Counted from the first letter of the stretch, positions 10,036 to 21,513 are shown. The stretch is 64,000 nt of DNA from Halisarca cf. caerulea (GCA_963170055.1 CAUJGJ010000040.1:2563801-2627800); one strand, 5' to 3'. Translations and numbers: made by a program. The notes: generated from the letters alone by a model not told the origin.

Positions 10036-12261
10036 ATACATCATATTCAGAGTACCACGATGACTGTCAGCAATCTATGTCGTATAAACAAGACTCAATT
10101 ACAGTTCATTAAGGCGTGCACGCCACAAACGCCCCTGAGGTTAAAGGTCAGAGTTGTAGGTGCACGTAGCAAACACGGCTCGCCCTTGCTCCAAAGCACA
10201 GATCCTATCTGTCTGGCTAGCTAGACTATGTTAATACACTGCAGTAAAGTGAAACCATAATCATATGTTTTGTAGTAACTATTGTGGAATCTCGTAATCC
10301 AACACATCGGGCACTCTCTTCAATTGGATGAATTATTGCAGAAGTAAAAAAATAGTTGTAATTGTTACTGAAAAAATAGCTGCATGTGGTAAAAACTGTG
10401 CTTGGTCCAAGTATAAGCATCGATAAGTTTTATTCTCCTTGTAGCAGAACAGAACATCGGCGATCCAATATAGTTGACATTGTGATCATCATGCAGGAGC
10501 GGAGGCAGCTATCAGAAAGTGGAGAGGCCATTTTTTTCGTTACTAAGCCTATTGGCCATTAGTGTGTATTAATTGGAAAAATGATGCAATCACGTTATCA
10601 AACTCAAGTGACTAAAAACACAAAGTACATATATAACAGATCATATTTAAAAGAACTGCTACAATAATTTCAAGATGAAATTACAGTAATAGCAAACTAG
10701 ACTATAAATAAAGCTGAAATGCATAGTTACGTGCTTATCACTAAAAGTTGCCAAAAGCATGTGTTCTACCCTCTCTGCCAGGAACAAATTCTCTGCTGAT
10801 CTGAGACAAATCTAAATTAAATCTAACTGTTTTATCCCTATTCACATGCAGCAGCATGAAGCTGTTTAGACGTTGCTGGCTCACAGTTGAACACAGATAA
10901 GTCTTGATCCTCCTTAGAGCAGAGAAGGAACGTTCTGATGTGGCATTAGTTGCAGGCATTACAAGCAAAAGCTTCATGAGAGTCCATACAGGGGAAAATG
11001 CTAGCCTTTCTGATGAGGACAAGCGAGCAAGAATACAAACAATGCCCTGAATGGATATCTCTTTCGTACCTTCACACAGCAGACGTAAAAGAGAAAGTTG
11101 AGCTTCCAATTGAGCCTTTGACAGGCCACTCCCATAAAATCTGCGCACAGTGTCGAGCTCAGCATTGTACGATTCACCTTTGCAGGCTTTCAACACAAAT
11201 TCCTCAAGATTTCGATATGTTTTATAACCAGGTTGGTCAAAGTGGCACGGATGGCCCCAATAACATGATCCAGTACCTCAGAATAGATTTGGTAGTAGTA
11301 ATCATCAGGAGACACATGAAAGGAATGGGTACTAGAGGACCCAACCTCAAAATGTGAAGGAGCACAACGTTTTCTGGGAAGGCTTGGGGCAGTGACACCA
11401 GCAAGAGTTTGCTTCTGAAAAACTGTATGATAAAAGGCTGCAAACTGTTCATCAGAAAGCATTCCTTCCAAAACTTTTATAGTTAGATTAGCAATTTGTT
11501 GACCTTCAGCTGCAGACATTCTTTTGTGTTGAAGAGTAGAACTCAAGTTGTCAGAGTGACGAAGTAGAAGAGATCCGAGACAGATGCCAAACAAGAAATC
11601 AAATCTCGTCATCTGTGCTTCAACACCGATGATACGTGCACACATTTCACCATCCAGGGACCCCTCCAATGCTTCTCTCCAAACTACACTGTAAAAAATG
11701 GGGTGTTATGATAACACCCTTAACTTATAATAACACCCGCGGTCAAAATGCCAAAGGTGCACTGATAACACCCCAGGCGCTGTTAACCCCTCTAGAGTGT
11801 TGGCGCAACACCCGTATTGGCTTGGGGTGCTACTGTAGCACAATTTCTGAGCTTCATTTTGCCACGCTGATTTGGGAAACCAGTTTACTAACAGGTTATA
11901 CTAAGTTTTCCTGACTAAATCTAGTGAAGCCTCGTGGTCAAAGAGATGACCGTTCTTGAGCTTTGCTTTTGTGCTTGTTTGACGAATATCTTACATTTTG
12001 GAATACTCAGGTGGAAAGAGGACATGAACAGACGAAAAGATGTTGTAGCTGACGGTTTCCAGGCGCGTAGTAGACGATTTCCAAGCCCATAACAGACGCC
12101 TGTAGGAGACGATTACCATGCAGGCCCGTAGGAGACGGTTTTCATACAGTTCGTAGGAGACGCTGTGCGGATAATTACACGTGAGTTTTGTACTGCCACT
12201 GCCACTGTTTCACCCTTTTGTTTTCAGCTGCACGTCTGTTATCAAGTTTACTGTGGTTAAG

Positions 12262-12820
12262 AATGATTGTGTACTACTGGAGAGAAGAACGATTGTGTAC
12301 TACTGGGGAGAAGAACGATTGTGTACTACTGGGGAGAAGAACGATTGTGTACTACTGGGGAGAAGAACGATTGTGTACTACTGGGGAGAAGAACGATTGT
12401 GTACTACTGGGGAGAAGAACGATTGTGTACTACTGGGGAGAAGAACGATTGTGTACTACTGGGGAGAAGAACGATTGTGTACTACTGGGGAGAAGAACGA
12501 TTGTGTACTACTGGGGAGAAGAACGATTGTGTACTACTGGGGAGAAGAACGATTGTGTACTACTGGGGAGAAGAACGATTGTGTACTACTGGGGGGAAGA
12601 ACGATTGTGTACTACTGGGGAGAAGAACGATTGTGTACTACTGGGGAGAAGAACGATTGTGTACTACTGGGGGGAAGAACGATTGTGTACTACTGGGGAG
12701 AAGAACGATTGTGTACTACTGGGGGGAAGAACGATTGTGTACTACTGGGGAGAAGAACGATTGTGTACTACTGGGGGGAAAGAACGATTGTGTACTACTG
12801 TAGGGAAGACCGGTTGTGTA
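12262..12820 (+). repeat. 26-bp minisatellite, about 21 copies, open in all three frames
   Basis: The unit GAAGAACGATTGTGTACTAC + TGGGGA is repeated with few changes (mainly GGGGA to GGGGG towards the end). Because 26 is not a multiple of three, each frame cycles through the same 26-residue peptide, and none contains a stop. Three overlapping frames of 178-264 codons are therefore an arithmetic artefact of the repeat. It ends in a poly-G run. Confidence 0.95.
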
Positions 12821-12821
12821 C

Positions 12822-12848
12822 TACTGGGGGGGGGGGGGGGGGGGGGGG
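12822..12848 (+). repeat. Poly-G tract
   Basis: An uninterrupted run of about 26 G directly follows the minisatellite. Confidence 0.95.
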
Positions 12849-13006
12849 CGAAGAACGATTGTGTATTATTACCGTGTGCCAGGAAAGATGGTTGTATATA
12901 CAAATGTGGAGTTGTTTGTTTCTACATTTGGAAGGTTGTGCATAGAATAAACATGATTCTGGAATGTGTAAAGTTTTCTTAATGTTCTCTGACATCCTTG
13001 CAGGTA

Positions 13007-13173
13007 CCACTTGAACACTCTTTGGTCTATCAAGTGGGCAATCCTCATATTGGACCATTAAAAGGATGGACAGATCGGATGAATCAATGTATGATTTGGA
13101 AGTCATCCTCCTCTACAGCTTATAACAGTTTTCCTTTTCTTTGTGACTCTTTGTGGCTGTCTTGAATCATATA
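13007..13173 (+). CDS. Candidate terminal exon inside nested transposon
   Basis: After an acceptor (CATCCTTGCAG, about 12996-13006) the plus strand is open as VPLEHSLVYQVGNPHIGPLK and on to a stop near 13168. Only the good acceptor and the even codon use support it. The protein is not recognised and could be cargo or chance. Confidence 0.25.
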
Positions 13174-14126
13174 TAACTCTCTCCTTTGTATGTATGTGTG
13201 TTATGAACATCTCTTATTTAATTTACCATTTTTGTAAACTTTTTTTAAATACTTTGATATATAAATTGAAGTAATTTTGCATTGTACATTCTATTGAAAG
13301 GACTCTCCATCTTACTATAACCATATTATTGTGCTTCATGTGGAGATCCTAAACTGCAGCTGATCATATATACGCACCTAAACCTGTATGACATCATTGT
13401 TGGTCATTATTGCGTCATACGAAGCGTGCACTTTGAATCGTTCGCATGCGACTTTATTGGGGTGGATCGAAGAGAGGACAGAGCACCTGAGTAAATCGCT
13501 GTGGATATTGCAAAGTTTAGCTGTAATGAACCTTTTACCGTTATATCCAAGGAAGTAGGAGAGAATCCAGCAATAGTTCGCCAAAAGAACGGGATGTAAC
13601 TGGAGTTGGGCTCGGACTTGCAGTTTACGCACGAAGAGCGAAGGGAATCCTTCCAATGTTTGGGGACAACCTGTCTATTTGGGCTTTGTACGGGGTCCAA
13701 AGGAGTAATTCAAGCCCAGCAAGTGAGTTAACTCGCTTTGACATCAGTAGAAATTCAATCAGTTGACTTCACTGCCTATCCTGTAGAAACTTTTAGCCCG
13801 TGGTGCACGTATTGTGCTTCTATTCGGTAAATCTTCAAAATGAGAGCTATTATCACGGCACCATACAAGATATCCCACCCAAGGCGAAGTTGAATGGCAC
13901 CAGTACATTGGATCATGGTTTTTGCATTCTTACTGAAGTACACCAATGAAAACTGGCAAAATGGTTCCTTATTTGTTTGCTACTGCTCCTATACTTGAGT
14001 CCTATGTACGTATGTGTATCTCTCCGCTGTACAGGAAGCCCGGCAAACGTGTTACAGTTGAGGTTGATGGCACCATTGACAGCATTCTTGTGTGGGCTGT
14101 AAAATGGACAAATTTCACCACATTCA

Positions 14127-14580
14127 GAGCAAATAGGAGAAAAAGTTGGAAACATTGGCAGACAAATTGAAAGGTGATGAGTGTAACATGTCTGTGATCC
14201 ATGTTATGTCATGCTGCAATTGCTATCTGTTCACATGTATCCTAATACTCATTAAGTGAGCTATGTACATCGTCTCTGCAGACCTGAATATGGTGCAGTT
14301 TCTCAAACTGTGCAAAAAACAAAGGCCAGCAGTCTTTCGTTTGATGCTAAGGTTTGTATTAATTGTTTGACTTATTGCAGCCTGTAAAGGAGTGTACACA
14401 TGTACAGTGATACGTATGTTTGTCACACAATGTAATGCATGCAAATGTATGCTTACATGTTGTTTGCTTGCTCCAACAGACTGAATCAGATGATGATTTG
14501 GAAGATCAGTTGTGGAAGCTCGGTCAAATGAGCCTTATATCTGCTGTGCTGGGGGAACTTTTTGTTGAACAATGTGTTTG
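14127..14580 (+). CDS. Three candidate exons inside nested transposon (unknown protein)
   Basis: The plus strand offers three segments whose frames fit when spliced. 14127-14171 reads QIGEKVGNIGRQIE, between TTCAG and GTGATG. About 14281-14352 reads PEYGAVSQTVQKTKASSLSF, between CTGCAG and GTTTGT. About 14481-14580 reads TESDDDLEDQLWKLGQMSLI and on to a stop after FVEQCVC. The composition is that of a soluble, charged, possibly coiled-coil C-terminus. It may be a captured host gene fragment or the element's own decayed gene. I do not recognise a family. Confidence 0.35.
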
Positions 14581-15104
14581 TTGACGTAAGCCACTTCATC
14601 AAGAAAAGAGTGGACACTGACTGCTAACTATTGTATGTGTATTTTAGTATCTTTTATTTGTTTCAACCTATCATCCCTTTTTATTTTTATGACCAATCTT
14701 TTTCTATATTTCTCCATCCTGCACCATGCACCTGTTCTCAATCATCTCTCTTCTCTTAAACATGTGTAACTCCATTTATTACATTGCTAAATTTAATGAT
14801 TGGTTTGAATTGAGACAATTAATTTAAAAGTGTATGCAAGCGACAATATACCCATATAAGGACAACACCCATTTTGGGGTAGCATCAGCACCCCTTATGA
14901 GGAGTGTTGCTGTAGCACCTTTTGTAACACCCCAAGGGGTGTCAAATCTAAACATTAATCCCAACACCCCTAGAGGTGTTACCCCAACACCCCATTTTTA
15001 ACAGTGTAGCAGAAGAATCTCGTAGTTGTCAATGACACTTTGCAGAGAGCCAGCTCGCACAGTCCAGCGTGTTGGACAAAGAAGACGGAATCCAGGTGTC
15101 TCAC

Positions 15105-16331
15105 GCAGGTATGTTATGGCAGATTTTATGGCAACGTCAAAATGGCCGCCGCTACGATGATCTTAATTGCACCCCTATTTTCTTCGTAGACACTCTGTAA
15201 AAAGCACACAAAACGTCTTGTATAATCTTTCCAACATTTCTACTTTGTAACAATACCTCTTTTCTTTGTGAATTCCATTCCGTAGTCCCACAATTAGACG
15301 TTTGCCGCAACGACCGAAAACGGTTTCAGTTGAAAAGCCGGAGATCTAGATGGTGGCTTTTAAAACTTAAAGTAGGTTTAAAATAATCTTAGGATCAATA
15401 TCTAAATTTTCACCGTGTATACTTTCTAAATTCTATTCCTTGGCTGTTATGTGCAGCATTTTGTGGTTTTCAAGCCAGGCCAAGACAAGAAATAACGAGA
15501 CATAACTTGAACAGAACAAGCAATCAAAAGTATACGCGGTGAAAATTTAGCTTTACCTTTTAGAAATCATCCCTTAAATTTTTGGAGTTATGGACCGCCA
15601 TCTAGATCTCCGGCTTTTACGAAGAAATTTGCCCAGTGAAGAAGGCTTCTCTCAAGGCCAAAGTCACATGATGTCACGAGACATAAGTTAACGGAAGTTT
15701 CAATGCAATTAAGGCAAGCCATTTATTATCTTCGGTTTATGAAATAAAAGCTCTCAGTCTTGGTCAAACCTTATTAACTATACTCAGCACGCTTCGTTTT
15801 TTTGTATATTCTCCTTCTTCGTCTTTGGAAGGTTGTTTGTGGCTTGTGTTGTAACCGAGCAACAAACGCCAAGAAAGTCAAGTGAATGACTAGTATCCGC
15901 GATCTTTTTACACTATTCCACTAAACTTTCAGCATGATACGTTCTTACATAGCTCCGTTGTTCTAAACAAAGGAATTAAAACGAGTTAAAAGATTGTGAA
16001 CTTCTCTCATCATCGGATCCTACCCGGCGGCCCTTCCAAGATATAGCTAGTACTTAAATCGGCATTCATTCTTTGCAAACCTTCCAAAGAAAGCGCTAAT
16101 ATTCAAAACCAACACTTAGAACTATGAGAGCGAAACGTGCTCTGTAAGTTGGCTAGGGTCTAAAAGCATAGATACTCCAACAACTATGCTAAAAGCTTTA
16201 CTGGCTTGCCGCGTAGCTGATTCAAGTTACAGCCACATGACTAACCCACGCAATTAAGTGATAATGAAATTCATACCATGAAGCCCACAAAGCGCCCATG
16301 TTTTGGCTAGATTCAGCCATAACATACCTGC
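15105..16331 (+). mobile_element. Palindromic fold-back element (family P), copy 1
   Basis: The ends GCAGGTATGTTATGGC and GCCATAACATACCTGC are inverted repeats. A second internal inverted pair, GCCGGAGATCTAGATGGTGG (15345-15364) and its complement (15598-15617), encloses a core with two opposed 'GGTGAAAATTTAG' boxes around CTTGGCTGTTATGTGCAGCA. It interrupts the hAT transposase between FDKL and TPGF coding sequence. Relatives are at 19236-20300 and 57970-59096, with more divergent ones at 26824-27692 and 29190-30018. No coding capacity is seen. Confidence 0.75.
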
Positions 16332-17861
16332 GCAGGAGCAAACTCAGCTTACAACTTGTCAAAAGCAGCATTCTTTTTCAGATTTCTTGATCAGCTTAGA
16401 CACTTCTATGACCACATCGAGTGCATCCTTCATCAACTTACCTTGTTTCACACAATCCCCAACAGCAAGATTTAGAGCATGACCGTAGCAATGGGTGTAC
16501 AGTGCACGAGGCTCTTCATCAAGTAGAACTTTGGCAACTCCTTGTTTAGCCCCAGACATGGAGCTTGCTCCATCATAACACTGGCCACGGCAGGTTTCCA
16601 TCTTCAGTTGCATTTTGAGAAGAGTATCCTTAATGACAGCCACTAAAGCATCAGATGTAATGGAGTTTGTTTGGTAGAGCCCAACGAACTCCTCATGTGA
16701 AGCAACATCACTGTCAACCCAGTAGAAAACAAGCGCAACTTGCTCTCGGTTTGACATGTCAGTTGTCTCATCTATCATAACAGTATAAAACACTGCTGAC
16801 TGCAAACTGCTGGCAATTTCACGGAGAACTTGTAGATCAATGATAGGCAGGAACTCATTCTGTAACTAGTGTGAGATGTACTTTAACTGCTTCCTCTCCA
16901 GGTACCTTGAGATCAGTGAAAAATCCTCAGCACACAGGTGTAGTAGCTGAACTAAGTTGGAGTCACTGTCATCACTGCTGCAACAAACCCTGGCGAGCCA
17001 AAAATCGCATGGTGGACAAGACTTTAAGCAAGTATTCACGATTTACTTGTTTCTCGTTTACAGCTTGCTTGTTAAGCATGTCTCTAATGTCCACCGTTGT
17101 TGACAAAGCCTCCGTGCAAGCCTTGTGGAAGTCGCTACGTTCGTGATTAGCGAATTTCACAGTGGCATCCTTCCAATTCGTGAAATCGTCCGTTAAAAAG
17201 CTGCCCTCTGCTTGCTTTGATACCTTCACCCGCCTATCTTTCACTGCTTTTCAGCAAATGAAACAGAAAGCAATGCTTCGTGTTATGTCGTAGTGAAGCC
17301 ACTGCCATTTGTCGAACCAACTTGCCTGAAAACAAAGCTGCACCGAAGACTCCTTACCGAATTTGCGAGCAGGGAAAGGAACACTGCATGGCTGGCGGGG
17401 CTTTCCAGATGTATCAATAGTCACTAAATTGGAGACATCGACTGAGTAGGCCATGTTTTATCTGCTTGCATGTGTTCCACATGGTCACGATAGCATGGTT
17501 GTGTGCACGTGTGGTTATGAATAATATCATTCATAGGTCGGGAAGATCTATATTCTCCAAAGAGAAGCCTTTGCAAAGGGTTAGCAAGAAAGTTTAGAGG
17601 TATAACAAAATGTAGGGCCGCCCCTAAGCCACCGCCCCTCTCATGATGGAGGCATTACAGTCACTTACAAAAATTAACAACTCTGTCGAGAAATCTTGTG
17701 CATGTGATAACTGCGCTTATTGCAAGCCAAGTACATGCAACTGAAAAAACTGCACATACTTATAGGCTTGGTGTAATGATATATAATGCAAACCACGGCA
17801 GTTAAGTCTAGTAATATTTAGACAGTGACTGCAGTGTCCCTCTCCACAGTAAACTCAAGTA

Positions 17862-18037
17862 CAGTGGAACCTGTCTATTGTGGTCACTGTGTAATGCAGC
17901 CAACCGTCTATACCAGCCACTAATTCTTCTCCAAATCAGCAGTATTGTATGATATTCTACCTAATTAAAGCAGCCACCTGTCTATAACAGCCCAAAAATT
18001 TCGCCCCAATGGTGACCGCAATAGACAGGTTCCACTA
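17862..18037 (+). mobile_element. pogo/Tigger-like MITE, TA-flanked
   Basis: CAGTGGAACCTGTCTATTG at the left and CAATAGACAGGTTCCACTA at the right, TA on both sides, 176 bp, non-coding. Confidence 0.85.
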
Positions 18038-18952
18038 TAGTCCAATCACAATGCCATAATACTATCAAGACGTTGATGGTTGCCGATGTACACAAGAGGG
18101 AGAGTTCATTATTATAGTTGATGCCTCTCATTGTAAGGCGCCTGATTGGGAATCTTGACCAGCTTGGTTAAGAGAAAAGTCATCAGTATGGTAGAATATC
18201 CTAACTGTATTAGCCAATGCCAATGACCAAAATTGCAAAATTAATGGTGATTACTGAACCTGTTTTCTACTTTAACAGTTAGACTATGGTGCCAAACTGC
18301 TGGGGAAGTATTGAACAGTTATGGCTAACCCCTTGTGTCTGTTACACTAACAGTGTCATCAGTAGCAATCAATCCCCGAAACTCCCCAAAGGTGTCTGAT
18401 TGCTTCCCAGGGTCTGCAGTGCTCCAGTCGACAAATTGGGAATTCTCTGCATACGTACAGCATCATGGAGTTATTGCCGGAACATCAGCACCTTCGGCAA
18501 ATTAAGGTACAGGCCTGTACTTTTTCCCATCAGTATCAGTTTGTCTACATATGGTCACTTCATGGGATCATTGCCGAAACATCAGCACTTGCGACAAAGA
18601 TGCTACAGGACTGCAGTTTTCAATGGCAAAATAGCAAATACTTATCACAACAAAGCATGAAGATACAAAAGTATAGGCGTATATTACTCGATAAGAAGAC
18701 AGGCTTCTCGACAAAGATTTGCTGAATTGAAGACCCTCTCCTACATATTGCGCATACTATTGTCAACAGAGGACACTCCGCTACTAACCGTTACTAATCC
18801 TGAGATCTGCTTTGTGAGACCATCCAGGATGGCTGGGCATTGGATTGTTTTCAGAGACAATGCATAAAAATCTGCAGATGTTATTAATTTTATCCACAGA
18901 AACTTATTGATGATTAACTATTATTAACACCTGGTCCACTGTACACATGCAT
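18038..18952. other. No gene recognised
   Basis: This stretch is present only in duplication copy 1. Short frames around 18400-18725 contain two related motifs of the form 'catcagca-cttcg-cAAA', with no domain or splice support. Confidence 0.4.
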
Positions 18953-18956
18953 GCAC

Positions 18957-19009
<53 letters not shown>

Positions 19010-19017
19010 AATACACA

Positions 19018-19062
<45 letters not shown>
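18953..19062 (+). repeat. CA microsatellite
   Basis: Two long (CA)n runs interrupted by 'tgaatacacac'. The same position in the paralogous segment is occupied by (CA)n at 57684-57792. Confidence 0.98.
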
Positions 19063-19064
<2 letters not shown>

Positions 19065-19235
19065 GAGATGATGTTGCAAATGGCCAGCATCATGGCTGAT
19101 GCATTTTGAGGCCTGAAACAAAAATCAGAAATCCTACCTAGTCTTGGTTGAATTTTATGAAACGGTAGACAGATTTTCAAGATATTGATATTACAGACCT
19201 TGCAGCATCAAGTATTCCGCTCCAAATGAAACAAT

Positions 19236-20300
19236 GAGACTGAATGTTATGTCCGAATCTAGCCAAAAACAGGTGCTTTGCGGGTTTCACAGTATAAATT
19301 TCATTTACACTGAATTACGTGGTTGGTCCTGTGCTAGCAATGTAAATCAGCTGAGGAAGATTCGCGGGAAGCAAGTAAAAAGCTCTAGATCCAACCCAAC
19401 TTTACACAGCATGTTTCATTGTCGAACTTCTGAGTGTTACTTTTTGGTTATTAACGCTTTTTTGGTAGGCTTGCAAAGAAATGAAGGCCGCTATATGTAC
19501 AAACTGTAGATCTTGGAAGGGTAAATTCGACGCTGAGAGAAGTTGACAATCTTTCAACTCTTTCGTTTAGAACTATGGGGCTATGTAAGAACGTATGCTG
19601 AAGGTTTGATAGAACAGTGAAAGAAGATCGTGGATTGTTGGCGAAACCTTTGCTTGCCTTCTCGGTGTCTGTTGTTTGGTTGCAAAAGCCCATGTCACAA
19701 GCAACCTCCCAAAGAGTAAGAAGAAGAATATTCACAAAAGGAGCGTGACAAGTAAAACTTGACCAAGAGCACTTCCATCTCGTGACATCATGTGATTTTT
19801 GCCTTATTAAGTGAGAGGAGCCTTCTTTATGGGGCACATTTCTTCATAAAAGGTGGAGATCTACATGGCGGTCCATACCTGCAGGAATTTAAGGGGTGAT
19901 TTGTAAGAGGTAAAGCTAAATTTTCACCGCATATACTTTGGATTGCTTGTTGTCTCAGTATTTCTTGTCTCGGCCTGACTTGAAAACCACAAAATGCTGC
20001 ACATAACAGCCAAGGAAGAGAAATTCAAATGTAGGGTGAATGCTATTCTTATGAGGCAGATAATATCAATGAGACACAGTTGAGTATTTTGATAGTATAA
20101 TACTAATTAAATAGTAAAATATATGTATCACGTACCGAAAAATTTTCTCCAATTGATTCAAATTGCCATCATGCAATATACATGCAGGTTTTTATCAAGA
20201 TACTCAGCTGTGTCCCATAGTATTATTTGTCTCATAATGGTAGCTTGTACCTTATACGTAGTATAAATTTAGATATCAATCTTAAGATTATGTTGAATGC
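19236..20300 (-). mobile_element. Family P element, copy 2 (truncated)
   Basis: In reverse orientation relative to copy 1 it begins TGTTATGTCCGAATCTAGCC and keeps the core (GCTGTTATGTGCAGCATTTT, complement). It loses homology near 20300, so the far terminus is missing. It is interrupted by a small MITE at 20036-20253. Confidence 0.7.
20036..20253 (+). mobile_element. Small TA-flanked MITE inside family P copy 2
   Basis: Imperfect inverted repeats contain CTTATGAGGCAGATAATA and ATTATTTGTCTCATAATGG, with a second matching pair around GACACAG and CTGTGTC. The paralog at about 58778-58790 reads through as AAATGTATGCGTAG without it, which supports the boundaries. Confidence 0.65.
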
Positions 20301-20600
20301 ACTTTAACTAACAGTAACGGAATAGAATAGTGCTCACCATTTGCTTTAGTCACAGTGCGATTTTCGTAATAGACAATTCGGATTTGGCAACACGTGGCAT
20401 TTCCAGAACAAAACGGGTACAGGCTGTACACCAGACCACTTTCTGCCGATATAATGATGTCATAATTAAAAAATGGTGGCGAGAAGTAGGTCTGGGCAAT
20501 GCGAGACTACTTACTCAGGACTTCCTGGTGACGTCAGTCACAGTGAGAATGGGTCTAGCTATGTCAGACTATCCCACTCCATACACACATTCAATAAAAC
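20301..20600. other. No gene recognised
   Basis: Unassigned sequence downstream of the caspase exon. It may contain an intron of that gene. Confidence 0.35.
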
Positions 20601-20633
20601 AATTATAGGAGCTGACGTGAATACCAAACACAC

Positions 20634-21322
20634 CTTTTAGTCTTCTCAAGTAAACATTTCCCCCCAAAAGTACTGATTACAGTTTGTGGGCCAGGCTGAA
20701 GACGTTCACTTTCGCTCTTTTTGGACATCTCTTCACTCGTCCTTTCTATAACATCTGAAAGACTAATGTCCTGTACGATCGCACTGGTAACCGCTTTGGC
20801 GAAAGGACTGCCTTCGTTATAGTCGGAAGTTGCTTGGCCCAACGCGACAGGGAAAAAGGCCAAATAACGCCCAGAGCTGTCTTGCCAATTTGGAAACATA
20901 TTTTGCGTACAAAGATAATGTCCTTCTTCGTTACTTCTACAAGCGTCCAGAAAGAATAGCTTGTGCAGCGGAAACATCGTTCCTTTGAAGAAGTTCGGGA
21001 AGATGTCTTCTTTCAGGCTCAATGGCTTACCATCTTGCGAATACAGAAAGCCTTCCTTACCATGTCCACTGAAAACAAAAATCACGTATTCGCCATTGAC
21101 TCTAGTACCACTCGCAGATGCTAAGAAATCCTTCATGAGTTCCTCATCAAGATTCCTCTCCCAGCGAACGTCAAAATTAAGCTCAGTTAGTGCTCTCATC
21201 CAGTTGTCATGATCGTGAATAGTACCCGAAAGAAATTCGTGCTTAGGACTGCTGTTACAATTCGTAACAAGAAAAGCAAGTCCTGTCGTACCCGGCTTTT
21301 GCCGACGAGGTTCGTAGGCCAT
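20634..21322 (-). CDS. Caspase-like (C14 family) exon, intact
   Basis: The frame is open from ATG (MAYEPRRQKPGTTGLAFLVT) through a caspase-fold domain of about 230 residues. The catalytic His lies in VFSGHGKEG (about residue 87) and the catalytic Cys in FFLDACRSNEEG (about residue 128). They are followed by a p10-like region (YLAFFPVALGQATSD, SPFAKAVTSAIVQ). The spacing fits a cysteine peptidase cutting after Asp or related residues. The exon ends near LLEKTK at AAAAG followed by GTGTGT; at that donor the phase would be 2, unlike the phase 1 of its paralogs. No prodomain precedes the start. Downstream exons were not identified. Confidence 0.85.
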
Positions 21323-21449
21323 GACATTGATAGCGTGGCAAGCTGAAAGAACACTGGAGTGACTGGATGTCCCGAGAACAAAGAACGTGACGAAAAGTCT
21401 ACGGACTGAAAGCCTCGGACAGTTTACATACTGTTAACAGCACGTGGCG

Positions 21450-21513
21450 TGCTAGTCTCGTGCGCCAGACACCATGCACACCGAGAAACACGTGTGGTCT
21501 GGCGCGCGAGACT
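21450..21513 (+). repeat. Small perfect-ended fold-back
   Basis: TAGTCTCGTGCGCCAGACAC and its near-complement ending GGTCTGGCGCGCGAGACTA form a roughly 64-bp hairpin about 130 bp upstream of the caspase start. It is related to the TAGTCTGGTGTG fold-backs at 1286 and 4916. Confidence 0.65.

Larger units (their letters stand above)
8120..10488 (+). repeat. Caspase-bearing segmental duplication, copy 1 part A
   Basis: Collinear with about 54585-57627. Shared order: 'aaggcttgcttatc' start, threonine/proline linker exon, cysteine-coding exon-like block, caspase exon and its upstream flank. The copy continues at 17646 after the hAT insertion. Confidence 0.9.
11697..15006 (+). mobile_element. 3.3-kb TA-flanked transposon nested in the hAT gene
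   Basis: The terminal repeats are CACTGTAAAAAATGGGGTGT and ACACCCCATTTTTAACAGTG, bordered by TA at 11695-11696 and 15007-15008. The first and last 150-200 bp also share inverted subterminal sequence rich in ACACCCC and 'tgctactgtagcac'. Removing the element plus one TA rejoins the transposase reading frame on the minus strand (ATT CTT CTG CTA GTT TGG), which proves the boundaries. No transposase is recognisable inside. Instead there is a 26-bp minisatellite and a set of plausible plus-strand exons. The superfamily is unassigned; TA duplication fits Tc1/mariner-related groups among others. Confidence 0.85.
10741..17454 (-). pseudogene. hAT transposase (DUF4371/ZMYM-like), broken
   Basis: Pieces follow in order on the minus strand. 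17454-17251 has RKFGKESSVQLCFQASWFDK and WLHYD (a TTF/zinc-finger-type N-terminus). 17244-16972 has FTNWKDATVKF and STMRFLARQG. 16805-16359 is the DUF4371 core, with MIDETTDMSNREQ, GQCYDGASSMSG and THCYGHALNLA. 15100-15009 has TPGFRLLCPTRWTVRAGSL. 11696-11190 has GEMCARIIGVEAQMTRFDFL. 11170-10741 is the hAT dimerisation block, with MPATNATSERSFSALRRIK. The acidic RNase H-fold residues in IDETTD and the CPTRW and SERSFSALRR motifs remain. Frameshifts and stops (for example near 11195, 16340 and 16868) show that it is inactive. Confidence 0.9.
10494..17640 (-). mobile_element. hAT element, 5-bp target duplication, two nested insertions
   Basis: The ends are CAGGAGCGGAGGC at the left and GCCACCGCCCCTC at the right, imperfect inverted repeats of hAT type. 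TCATG flanks both sides (10489-10493 and 17641-17645). The paralogous duplication at 57615-57645 reads straight through with a single TCATG (57628-57632), so it is an exact empty site. The element carries a broken transposase on the minus strand (10741-17454). It is itself interrupted by a TA-flanked transposon (11697-15006) and a palindromic element (about 15105-16331). Without them it would be roughly 2.6 kb. Confidence 0.88.
17646..20300 (+). repeat. Caspase-bearing segmental duplication, copy 1 part B
   Basis: Continuation of 8120-10488 beyond the hAT insertion, matching about 57633-58840. It carries about 1.25 kb of extra sequence (17697-18950, including the MITE at 17862) before the shared CA microsatellite and the family-P element. 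Confidence 0.85.

Noticed and set aside
12181..12982. Three overlapping frames of 178-264 codons
   Set aside because: They are the same 26-bp minisatellite read in three frames; length comes from the repeat having no stop, not from coding selection.
19451..19837. 128-residue minus-strand frame, with a shorter relative at 58340-58612
   Set aside because: Lies inside the palindromic family P element; the copies do not conserve start, frame or length.
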